Assembly: GCA_020741375.1 (NCBI GenBank)
Contig: DYZF01000249.1
Span: 1-15,471 of the forward strand
Origin: Tessaracoccus flavescens
Lineage (GTDB): Bacteria; Actinomycetota; Actinomycetes; Propionibacteriales; Propionibacteriaceae
Length of the DNA: 15,471 nucleotides
Reading direction: 5' to 3'
Positions 1 to 5,850 of this stretch are shown in pieces (within the stretch, counting starts at the first letter, position 1; the number at the start of each line of letters is the position of its first letter). The position numbers and the translations under genes are program-made. The notes below the pieces were generated by a model. That model searched no databases. It was not told the DNA's origin and saw nothing but the letters and a program-made list of their open reading frames with translations.

Positions 1-141
1 ACATGACATCGAGGCTACACCGCCAAATCACCCCTTCGCGAATCACATAGCACCGGCGGGGAGGCTCGAGTCCCACTACTCAGCTCACCAAGAACCCCCA
101 ACGTCTCGTAGAACCTGGATGATTCGGCCACGCCCGACCTA

Positions 142-360
142 CATTGAACGACTCTCCGCAAACAGATGGTTTGTTCAATCTAGAGCCCAGGGTTTCGTTC
201 CAACTAGAGCGCGGCTCGACATCGATGTCGAGCCGCGCTCTACTTTGAATTTTCGCCCTCCTATTCTGAATAGGGTTCAAAGCAGAGTGTCGCCGAGTGT
301 CGAGCCGCAGCCAAGATTGAACAAACGGCCCTCTATTTAAAATGCCGTTCAAAGTAGAGC
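142..360. repeat. Cluster of GTTCAA-N2-TAGAGC repeats
   Basis: A 14-base unit close to GTTCAAAGTAGAGC occurs five times: 173-186 (GTTCAATCTAGAGC), 197-210 (GTTCCAACTAGAGC), 237-250 inverted (GCTCTACTTTGAAT), 275-288 (GTTCAAAGCAGAGT) and 347-360 (GTTCAAAGTAGAGC). Further TTGAAC/GTTCAA half units lie at 144-149 and 317-322. The last two direct copies continue alike (GAG-Y-GTC-R-CCGAG), and an 11-base segment TGTCGAGCCGC recurs at 226-236 and 298-308. Copies 1 and 2 start 24 bases apart, and copies 4 and 5 start 72 apart. This is not CRISPR, because spacers and repeats are irregular and one copy is inverted. The function is unknown: transposon ends, protein binding sites or a repeat family are all possible. 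Confidence 0.7.
205..242. repeat. Perfect 38-bp palindrome
   Basis: Bases 205-223 (TAGAGCGCGGCTCGACATC) are the exact reverse complement of 224-242, with no spacer. The outer ends of both arms are the TAGAGC ends of the repeat units at 197-210 and 237-250, so two inverted units make the palindrome. As RNA it could form a long GC-rich stem followed by CTTTGAATTTT, so a terminator is possible. As DNA it is a candidate cruciform or dimer-binding site. Confidence 0.85.
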
Positions 361-722
361 GTCACCGAGCGATCACCCGACCCCAAGAGGCTGTGGTTGC
401 TGTCATACGGAGTCGCAATATGACCCGCTATATGAGGCGTCATATGGGGGGTCATGTTGCGCTGCCCAAGGCTCGTCTTGAGCGCAACCGCTGTATCACT
501 GCCTGTATTGCGCGACGTATAGGGCGTCATATGCCAGAGAAGGGGCACGGGGAGATGCCCTCCCGGAGACCTCGCGTTTCAGCAAGCGCGCCCCACCCCT
601 CCTAGCCCGAACCCAAGCCTCATAACGAGACATGTGGTCTGCGAGGGTTCAATGAGATCGAGTGGGTCGCCGGGCCCGGCCTGACGCCGATTTCGCGGGT
701 GACAATCAAGATTGAACAAACG
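312..722. repeat. 16-bp direct repeat pair, plus an inverted copy
   Basis: CAAGATTGAACAAACG is present exactly at 312-327 and 707-722. Its inner 13 bases recur in inverse orientation at 169-181 (GTTTGTTCAATCT). The second copy sits just before the decayed transposase reading frame, so these may be terminal or subterminal sequences of related inserted elements. The roughly 395-bp period between the direct copies has no gene. Confidence 0.6.
414..461. repeat. Nested dyad (48 bp)
   Basis: Outer arms CGCAATATGACC (414-425) and GGTCATGTTGCG (450-461) are complementary apart from one T:G position, and C426/G449 extends the pairing. Inside lie ATATGA (430-435) and TCATAT (440-445) around a GGCG loop. 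The segment GGCGTCATATG (436-446) recurs at 523-533. There is no T-tract afterwards, so a terminator is unlikely. An operator or a structured RNA is possible. The function is unknown. Confidence 0.55.
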
Positions 723-1083
723 TCGCGGCAGGCAGGTCCGGGCTGTCGACTCGGGAGCAGCAGTTGGAGGCCGAGGTGACCGAGTTGACTCAGGCGTTGG
801 GTGAGGCCGCTGTCGAGATCCGGGTGTGGAAGAAGTCGGCGGAGGGCAGGTTGGGCCCTTCGAGGACCTCGACGTGATCCGCATGGAGGCGGGCATGTCG
901 ACCGCGAGGTTCGTGAAGTTGATCGACATGCCCGAACGCACGTGGCGCCGGTGGCAGGCCAAGCCCGTCAGGATCGCGGTCCGAAGGGGCCGTGGCCGCA
1001 GCCGGCTCGTAGGGCTGCGCGGGATCTGGTGGTGGGGCATGCGTACTATGGTGCGTAGGAGATCACCGCGGTTGATTCGATGA
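719..1083 (+). pseudogene. Decayed IS3-like transposase, 5' part
   Basis: Three successive frames together give a protein resembling the N-terminal part of actinobacterial IS3-type transposases. Frame a (about 719-855) reads REQQLEAEVTELTQALGEAA then VEIRVWKKSAEGRLGP, a coiled-coil-like segment. Frame b (about 853-985) reads FEDLDVIRMEAGMS then TARFVKLIDMPERTWRRWQA, a helix-turn-helix-like segment. Frame c (about 985-1058) reads KGPWPQPARRAARDLVVGHA. The first shift is in the GGG/CCC run near 853-858 and the second is near 975-990. A TAG at 1056 is followed by EITAV, which still looks like transposase. The DDE catalytic core is absent. The assignment rests on recognising the family pattern, not on a search. 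Confidence 0.7.
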
Positions 1084-1137
1084 CGGAAAAACCGCCACCC
1101 AACTAACCCCTTGATCATCTTCATAACCCGAACCTGT

Positions 1138-1152
1138 GGGAGTACAGAGATG
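1138..1152 (+). promoter_or_regulatory. Probable original start of the C39-like gene
   Basis: GGGAG at 1138-1142 lies seven bases before an ATG at 1150. From that ATG the frame gives MQRSIQPVQ and then runs to a TGA at 1189. One extra base in the AAAA run at 1175-1178 would join it to the frame of the peptidase gene and give a normal signal peptide (positive n-region, hydrophobic core, A-W-A cleavage site). I infer this was the functional start. Confidence 0.5.
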
Positions 1153-1193
1153 CAACGCAGCATCCAGCCCGTACAAAAGCAACCCGACTGACC

Positions 1194-2039
1194 GTGGCAG
1201 TCATGACTACGTTCCTGCTCGCTATGCCTGTGCACGCTTGGGCAGACCCCGGAACTGAGACGACTGATGACATTCAGTTCGGGATCGACTACACCCCTCC
1301 GAGCGAGCGGGATGAGCAGTCGCCCGAAGCTCAGGAACACATCGCGGAAGCGCTGCTCACTTACCAAACGGTCGCTGGTCTGACAGCGAGCGATCAAGCA
1401 GCCATCGAAGCTGAGCTCGCCGAGCTGGAGAAGGATAATCCTGAAGCGGTTGTCGAGGCACGTGAAGATGCTGCGGCCAAGAGGATGTCACGCGCCGCCG
1501 CCGCCGTTCCACCCACCGCAAGGACTTTCGTGATGACTCACCAGAAGCAGGCCAACGGGTACTACTGCGGGCCGGCGACGGCATCGATGATCGCCAAGTA
1601 CAAGGGCAAGTCCTACTCCCAGGCGACCCTGGCAGGATCCACTTACCTGAAGACCGACGCCAATGGCGCGACCAAGTGGGCGCTCAAGGTGATGGCTCCC
1701 ACGCTGAATAAGATCGTCGGTACCACCGAGTATCAGCAGATCCAGAGCCCAACGTTGGCCAGTCTGAAAGCCACTTTCGTCAATAACATCGGAGCAAACT
1801 ACCTCCCGGTCGCCGTCGACACCTACGAGTATGCCAACAGTGCTCACTACAACGGACATCCCAAGACCAAGAACATTGGTCACTGGATCGTAGGCCACGG
1901 GTACAGCGGGAGCGGCAGCACTCTCGCATTCCACGACCCCGCCCAGGGCGTGTGGTCAGGTGTCACGGTGCCAGAGACATTCACCTATTCTGCGTCGGGC
2001 TTCCATCAGTGTGTGACAACTAACGGGATCGTTGCGTGA
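1194..2039 (+). CDS. Secreted C39-like cysteine peptidase
   Basis: This is probably an exported papain-fold (peptidase C39-like) protein acting outside the membrane. Its substrate is unknown. From the nominal GTG start it begins with a hydrophobic stretch ending VHAWA-DP, a plausible signal cleavage site, followed by an acidic, Ala/Glu-rich helical region (about residues 25-95). The peptidase-like domain starts near residue 112. It carries NGYYCGPATASM with the candidate nucleophile Cys125, GHWIVGHGY with candidate His230, and FHDPAQG with candidate Asp248, in the order usual for C39-like folds. The n-region is missing at this start. The in-frame sequence upstream (ARTKATRL) and the ATG at 1150 suggest a one-base loss near 1175-1178. 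The gene overlaps the next by GTGA, so the two are translationally coupled. It could be a pseudogene if the frameshift is real. Confidence 0.75.
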   Translation: MAVMTTFLLAMPVHAWADPGTETTDDIQFGIDYTPPSERDEQSPEAQEHIAEALLTYQTVAGLTASDQAAIEAELAELEKDNPEAVVEAREDAAAKRMSRAAAAVPPTARTFVMTHQKQANGYYCGPATASMIAKYKGKSYSQATLAGSTYLKTDANGATKWALKVMAPTLNKIVGTTEYQQIQSPTLASLKATFVNNIGANYLPVAVDTYEYANSAHYNGHPKTKNIGHWIVGHGYSGSGSTLAFHDPAQGVWSGVTVPETFTYSASGFHQCVTTNGIVA

Positions 2040-3274
2040 CCAACCTGCGTCCAGGATTCCGAACGGCAGGGCTGCTGGTCGCAGCAGCCCTGCTGTCGGG
2101 CTGCACCACAACGCCGCAGCCCACGATCGCGCCCGCCCCCAGCACTCCTCCCGCCGCCTCAACAAGCGAACCAGCAGATCCTCACACCCTTGTTGACACA
2201 GCAGGCGACGCCTTGGAGTTCCCCCTCGTGGAACTCGACGATGCCAAGCCATTGACCCTGCCCGAAATCGCGAGCATCACACCAGCTCAGCCTGGCCACG
2301 ACCACACGATCCTCCTCGCCCTCAGCAACGACAGGACTCTTGTCACCCTCTCCCCCAGCGAGAACTTCGAGGAAGCCGCGTTCGTGAAGAGCAACAGGGT
2401 CGGACTGCTCCGCGATGACGGCACCGTCGACCTCTTTGCCGACACTTCCAACATCCGCCCTGACGGCCGCCCACGTCAAACATACGCCGGCGACATCAAC
2501 GAGCAATGGGTCGTATGGATGGAAACCAGCTCTGACAACATGTACGAGTCGAACTGGCGGCTCTTCGCCCAAGAACTCGACGGCGGCAAGCCAATCCTTG
2601 TGGCTGCCGCAGAGGACCAGCGCAAAGCGACAACGGAATTCCTCCCACTGGCTGGAGGTGACCCCTTCCCCCGCCTGTCAGAAGGGCTCGTGTGGTGGTG
2701 GACAGCGCACGAACAACCCGACGGCACTTTCCAGCCCAGGATCCTGGCTGCCGACCCCGCCGGTGGAGAACCCAAAGAGATGCTCACCCTCAGCGCACAA
2801 CTCTCACCAGTCACCGGAGGCATCGTGGCTGTGACACTCTCCGAAGCGGAAGATCATCCTCAAACAGGAATTGTCCGCATCGACACCGACGGCACAGTGA
2901 CCGAGCTTGTCCGCTTCACTCAAGACTCAGAAGCAAGTTGGGGTGCCCAGCGGCTCGCTTCCAGTGGCAACATCGTCGCCATGTCCACGGGAGAGGCCGT
3001 GCTGATCATGGACACCAGCGCAACCCCCATAGCCCAGATCCCCATCCCGAACGACCGCGAAATATGGGACCTCGATGTCTGCGCAGGCAAGGTCGTCTTC
3101 ACCCCATACAAACCCGAGGAAACAGACCAAGTGGCCGTCTACGACACAACCACCAACACACTCCAAACCATCCACGTGCCACGCGCCGAGACCGACAACT
3201 ACTGCTCAGACCAACGCATCAGCTGGTCACAGAACGAGAACAACTGGACCAGCAACACCATCGCCACCTGGTGA
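2036..3274 (+). CDS. Lipoprotein, possibly beta-propeller
   Basis: The 412-residue product begins MTNLRPGFRTAGLLVAAALL then SGCTTT, a lipoprotein signal with lipobox L-S-G-C and lipidated Cys23. A Pro/Thr/Ser/Ala-rich linker follows (about residues 24-50). The rest is beta-rich, with repeated patterns such as VGLLRDDGTVDLFAD, QWVVWMETSSDN, GIVRIDTDGTVTELVRF and QVAVYDTTTNTLQTI, which look like blades of a WD40/YVTN-type beta-propeller. I recognise no specific family. The GTG start overlaps the stop of the peptidase gene (GTGA), so both are likely made together. Possible roles are to bind, present or restrain the peptidase at the cell surface, but that is inference. Its codons are richer in AAC, ACA and CAA than those of the genes to the right, hinting at separate origin. 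Confidence 0.75.
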   Translation: MTNLRPGFRTAGLLVAAALLSGCTTTPQPTIAPAPSTPPAASTSEPADPHTLVDTAGDALEFPLVELDDAKPLTLPEIASITPAQPGHDHTILLALSNDRTLVTLSPSENFEEAAFVKSNRVGLLRDDGTVDLFADTSNIRPDGRPRQTYAGDINEQWVVWMETSSDNMYESNWRLFAQELDGGKPILVAAAEDQRKATTEFLPLAGGDPFPRLSEGLVWWWTAHEQPDGTFQPRILAADPAGGEPKEMLTLSAQLSPVTGGIVAVTLSEAEDHPQTGIVRIDTDGTVTELVRFTQDSEASWGAQRLASSGNIVAMSTGEAVLIMDTSATPIAQIPIPNDREIWDLDVCAGKVVFTPYKPEETDQVAVYDTTTNTLQTIHVPRAETDNYCSDQRISWSQNENNWTSNTIATW

Positions 3275-3322
3275 CGAGGTGCGTGGGCATCCCGACAGAC
3301 CTGCCCTCCTGGAATGCGGCAG

Positions 3323-3571
3323 TCAGTCGACGATTCCCCATTCGTGAGCGCGGGCGGCGAGGGTGGTGCGATTGGTCAAGTCTAGGCGCAACAGAAGCCG
3401 CGAAACATAGGTCTTTACTGTGCTGATCGTGAGGCCGAGTTCGTCAGCGATGTCGGCATTGGTCAGCCCTTGGCCGATGAGCACCATGAGCCGCTGCTCG
3501 CCAGGGGCGAGTTCCGGGGGTGTGACGGATCGCGGGGTGCCGGGACTGGTACTCGAAGTATGAAGAGCGTG
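3323..3571 (-). pseudogene. LuxR/NarL response regulator, HTH fragment
   Basis: Read on the minus strand, this open stretch has no start codon that would make a full regulator. It encodes a linker rich in Ser/Thr/Pro, then PELAPGEQRLMVLIGQGLTN, ADIADELGLTISTVKTYVSR and LLLRLDLTNRTTLAARAHEW, ending GIVD-stop. This is the DNA-binding domain of a NarL/FixJ-type response regulator (LTNADIADELGLTISTVKTYVSRLL is the helix-turn-helix). The phosphoacceptor receiver domain, normally about 120 residues upstream, is absent: the frame meets a stop at 3572-3574 and the DNA beyond is another gene on the opposite strand. It is almost certainly a remnant, although a lone HTH protein cannot be excluded. Confidence 0.8.
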
Positions 3572-3596
3572 TCAAGTTGTTTGTGTAAGCGGTCGG

Positions 3597-4350
3597 CGCT
3601 TCGGCGCCCTCGTCGCCGGCGAGGCGCGCATCCTGCTGCGCAACAAGACCTCGGTGTTCACCGCCGTCGCCATGCCGTTTGTGATGGCGTTCGCCTTCGC
3701 GGGCCTCTCGATGTACCGCGCCGGGCTCGGCGTCGTGCTCACGATGACGCTGGTCGGCACGGCGTTGATGTTCGTCGTCTACTACACGATGGTCACCTCG
3801 CTCGTCGCCCGACGCGAGCAACTCGTCCTCAAGCGCCTGCTGGCCGGCGAACCCACCCCGCTTGAGATCCTGCTGGCCCCCGCCGTGCCGCGGTGGGCGC
3901 TGTTCGTCGTCCAGTCTCTGGTCGCCGTCGGTGGAGCCATCCTGCTCGGGGCCAGCGTCGCGCAGCCATGGGCGCTGGCCCTGGCAGTGATCGGCGGCGC
4001 CACGACCTGGACGGCCCTCGCAATCTGGAGCGCCACGTGGACGCGGACCGTCGAGTCGGCCCAGCTGACCACGCTGCCGTTCATCCTGATCTCGCTGCTC
4101 CTGTCGGGATTCTCCCTGCCGCTGTCCCTGCTGCCCGGAGTTCGCCCAGGACATCGCGCACTGGCTGCCCATGACTCCGGTCGTCGATCTGATCAATCTG
4201 GGTTACGGCGGCGTGGGGATCGACGGCACGGTCCTGGCCTGGCCCGACCTCATCCGGGCCACGCTCGGCATGCTGCTGCCTCTGGTGTTGTGGACTGGAT
4301 TCGGCGTCTGGCAGGGCCTGCGCAGCTTCCGCTGGGATCCCCGCAGCTGA
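3597..4350 (+). pseudogene. ABC-2 type transporter permease, broken
   Basis: This was the membrane subunit of an ABC exporter. Recognisable sequence starts with RFGALVAGEARILLRNKTSV, normally only a few residues after the start of such proteins, but no start codon lies close upstream. The first in-frame candidate, GTG 3654, is already inside the first membrane segment. Hydrophobic segments follow (AMPFVMAFAFAGL, LTMTLVGTALMFVVYYTMV, ALFVVQSLVAVGGAILLGAS, ALALAVIGGATTWTALAIW, LPFILISLLLSGFSLPLSLL). At about 4132-4137 one extra C changes the frame. The continuation (EFAQDIAHWLPMTPVVDLIN ... GFGVWQGLRSFRWDPRS) then ends at TGA 4348-4350. No ATPase gene accompanies it. The kinase fragment downstream fits an ABC/two-component locus. 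Confidence 0.85.
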
Positions 4351-4434
4351 TCTCCGAGGGACGGCTGCCGGCCCCGCCGCTCGGAAACAACCGGTGTCCG
4401 CTGGGACGACCCGTGGATGACTACCCTGACCTAC

Positions 4435-4441
4435 GAGGAGG
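4435..4441 (+). promoter_or_regulatory. Ribosome binding site of kinase remnant
   Basis: GAGGAGG sits six bases before ATG 4448, and GTG 4445 directly precedes that ATG. The strong spacing favours 4448 as the original start of the kinase gene. Confidence 0.7.
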
Positions 4442-4447
4442 ACCGTG

Positions 4448-4768
4448 ATGAACAGCACCACCGCCGGCGTGCGCAAGACCGAGGAATACGTCTATCAGTC
4501 GCTGCACTGGGCCTTTCCCATGGTCCCGCTGCTGGTGGTGTCCCACACGGTCCTTAACCCCAGCATCACCAGCATCGCTCTGTTCGTGACGGCGCTCGTC
4601 GCCTCCGCGTCAGGCCTGGCGGTGCTGCACACCCGCCTCCGGGACGCCGACCTGCTGCCCGCCAGCCGGTGGGACCGGTTCCGGACCACCAACCTCGGAG
4701 CGGTGGAGGCCGTCTGGGCCGTGACCTCGGCGGCCGCGGCCGTGCTGCAGAGCACCAGCATCGGTCGG
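4448..4768 (+). pseudogene. Sensor histidine kinase, membrane N-terminus only
   Basis: The frame starts MNSTTAGVRKTEEYVYQSLH, followed by hydrophobic segments WAFPMVPLLVVSH, ITSIALFVTALVASASGLAV and AVEAVWAVTSAAAAVLQ. This arrangement matches the membrane-embedded sensor part of small NarL-partner histidine kinases that neighbour ABC-2 exporters. The similarity stops near 4765. After that the open frame (to 5101) is simply antisense to the next gene and has no kinase features. The His-containing dimerisation domain and the ATP-binding domain are both missing. Its place just after an ABC-2 permease supports the reading. Calling it a kinase depends on context as much as on sequence, because the preserved part is poorly conserved. 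Confidence 0.6.
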
Positions 4769-4776
4769 CCGCCCTG

Positions 4777-5112
4777 TCAGCGCCCCAAGGCGCGTGTCAC
4801 AAACCGGGCATCAGCAACGGCTGCGCTGGCCTCTCGCATGAGCCGATCGTTGACCTGCTCCACAGCGTCGCGGGTCACGGTGTGGCCGTTCAATGGGTGG
4901 ATGACGAAGTCATTGAAGCTGCCCATGCCGCCTCGGAAGCCCGCGAGAACGAGCTCAAACCCTGCCACACGGCTCGCCTCCACGTCCGCGATGGCACGCG
5001 AGATCCACTGCAGCCACCTCACCTCTCCTGCTTCCTTCAGGATGGCCTCGACCTCCCGAGCATGGGCGAGGAACGAAGCAGTCCGCGCCTCGACATCCTG
5101 ATCGTTCGTCAT
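4777..5112 (-). CDS. Small soluble protein, DUF6966-like
   Basis: This is an intact 111-residue gene, starting at ATG 5110-5112 and ending at TGA 4777-4779. It is predicted to be mostly helical: an N-terminal acidic helix (residues 6-30), a WLQWISRAIADVEASRVAGF segment (33-52), then the striking motif FRGGMGSFNDFVIHPLNGH (59-77), and a C-terminal helix (about 80-105). The GGMGSFND-H-NGH motif recalls a small uncharacterised family that I associate, from memory and with limited certainty, with DUF6966. No enzymatic function is known to me. It is the only intact gene in a region of fragments. An -10-like hexamer, TAAGAT, lies six bases before the ATG. Confidence 0.75.
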   Translation of the reverse strand: MTNDQDVEARTASFLAHAREVEAILKEAGEVRWLQWISRAIADVEASRVAGFELVLAGFRGGMGSFNDFVIHPLNGHTVTRDAVEQVNDRLMREASAAVADARFVTRALGR

Positions 5113-5118
5113 GCTGCC

Positions 5119-5124
5119 ATCTTA
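5119..5124 (-). promoter_or_regulatory. -10 element, probably leaderless mRNA
   Basis: On the minus strand TAAGAT is followed by six bases and then the ATG at 5112. This matches the TANNNT consensus and the spacing expected when transcription starts at the start codon. Confidence 0.5.
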
Positions 5125-5223
5125 CTCACCACCGCGGAGAACTAGTTCGACGCGAAGAGCCTGTCGGCAGAGGCCGCACCACAAGTAGCATCCAGGTACC
5201 TACCCGTCACGATTCGAGGTGTC

Positions 5224-5493
5224 ATGCCCACTTGGTTGTCACTCGTCGGGTTCCTCCTCGCCTTGACGCCCCTGGTGATGACGCCAGGCGCCAGCTTCAA
5301 GCTGGTGAGCGCCAAGGGCGTCTCCGGTGATCGACGCGGGGCGTTCCAGATCGTCCTCGGCACGGGTCTCGGCATCCTCACCCATGCGGTGCTCGCCGGG
5401 CTGGGTCTCGCGGCGCTCGTCATGCAGTCGGCCCAGGCGTACGGCACTGCCCTCATAGCGTTGGGCGTGCGTTCGGCGGTGCCACATGCTTGA
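5224..5493 (+). pseudogene. LysE/RhtB-type exporter, truncated
   Basis: LysE/RhtB proteins are membrane exporters of amino acids of about 200 residues. This one has 89. It starts MPTWLSLVGFLLALTPLVMT with the typical TPGASFKLV motif (usually MTPGPNF), then RRGAFQIVLGTGLGILTHAV and LAGLGLAALVMQSAQAYGTA, covering roughly the first two to three membrane segments. It then passes into ALIALGVRSAVPHA and stops. The C-terminal half is absent. Its last bases overlap the start of an unrelated fragment at 5486. GAGG four bases before the ATG could serve as a ribosome binding site. A functional peptide is unlikely. Confidence 0.75.
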
Positions 5494-5659
5494 GCGACCC
5501 GTCGACATCGCCTACGCGTTCGCCCACGCCTGGAGCGAGCAGGACGCCGACGCCGTCGCCAGCCTGTTCGTCGACGACGCCAGCTTCGTCAACGTGGTCG
5601 GCATGTGGTGGCACAGCAAGGAGCGAATCCGCAGCGCGCACGCACAGGCTTCGAGGTGA
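5486..5659 (+). pseudogene. NTF2-like (SnoaL/DUF4440 type) N-terminal fragment
   Basis: A short frame of 57 codons begins MLERPVDIAYAFAHAWSEQD then ADAVASLFVDDASFVNVVGM, WWHSKERIRSAHA. The pattern of a helix, a D-A-D-A turn, LFxxDAxFxNVxGxWW and RIRxAH is typical of the SgcJ/EcaC-like group of NTF2-fold proteins, which normally run to about 120-140 residues. After the AHAQA the sequence switches to an acetyltransferase tail read in another frame, and this frame ends at TGA 5657-5659. The C-terminal beta-sheet is missing, so this is a remnant. Confidence 0.7.
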
Positions 5660-5799
5660 TGTTCGACGCGGTCACGGCCATCATCAACCCCGAGAACCTG
5701 GCCTCACGACGCGTCGCCGAGCACCTCGGAATGACCCTGTGGAGATCCACGCAGGATCGCAACGGTGCCCCCGTCGTCGTCTACAGCAGCAAGCGCTGA
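5641..5799 (+). pseudogene. GNAT acetyltransferase, C-terminal fragment
   Basis: In the frame ending at TGA 5797-5799 the sequence reads TGFEVMFDAVTAIINPENLA then SRRVAEHLGMTLWRSTQDRN and GAPVVVYSSKR. The NPENLASRRVAEHLGM motif is the acetyl-CoA-side end of RimJ/RimL-type GNAT N-acetyltransferases. The N-terminal two thirds, including the R/Q-x-x-G-x-G/A loop, are absent, and the fragment is joined directly to the NTF2-like piece. The open frame extends upstream only through unrelated sequence. Confidence 0.75.
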
Positions 5800-5838
5800 C
5801 AGGAAGTACCCGACAAATCCTGAGGCACTGCTCCCGGC

Positions 5839-5844
5839 TAGGGT
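5839..5844 (+). promoter_or_regulatory. -10 element before fucosidase gene
   Basis: TAGGGT, then six bases, then ATG 5851. The position fits a leaderless transcript, and no Shine-Dalgarno-like sequence precedes the ATG. Confidence 0.4.
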
Positions 5845-5850
5845 CGATCC

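Larger units (their letters stand above)
1..718. other. Gene-free left edge with repeats
   Basis: I see no credible gene here. The short open frames on both strands have arginine/serine/proline-rich, low-information translations and no recognisable domain. The stretch from about 140 to 460 is less GC-rich than the rest of the window and is full of short direct and inverted repeats, listed separately. It could be the remains of inserted elements or a regulatory region for a gene to the left of the window. Bases 1-118 show nothing I can name. Confidence 0.6.

Noticed and set aside
205..250. Calling the palindrome a rho-independent terminator
   Set aside because: The stem is strong, but what follows (CTTTGAATTTT) is only a weak T-tract and no gene ends beside it, so it is kept as a repeat.
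142..360. CRISPR array
   Set aside because: Repeats are 14 bases, degenerate, unevenly spaced, and one is inverted. No cas gene is present.
628..722. Possible IS481 transposase C-terminus (frame with GLTPISRV)
   Set aside because: The eight-residue resemblance to the PPISR motif near the end of IS481 transposases is too short, and the upstream sequence shows no DDE domain.
579..1397. 272-codon open frame on the minus strand
   Set aside because: It is antisense to the transposase remnant and the start of the peptidase. It is Arg/Pro/Ser-rich with no domain and is a by-product of high GC.
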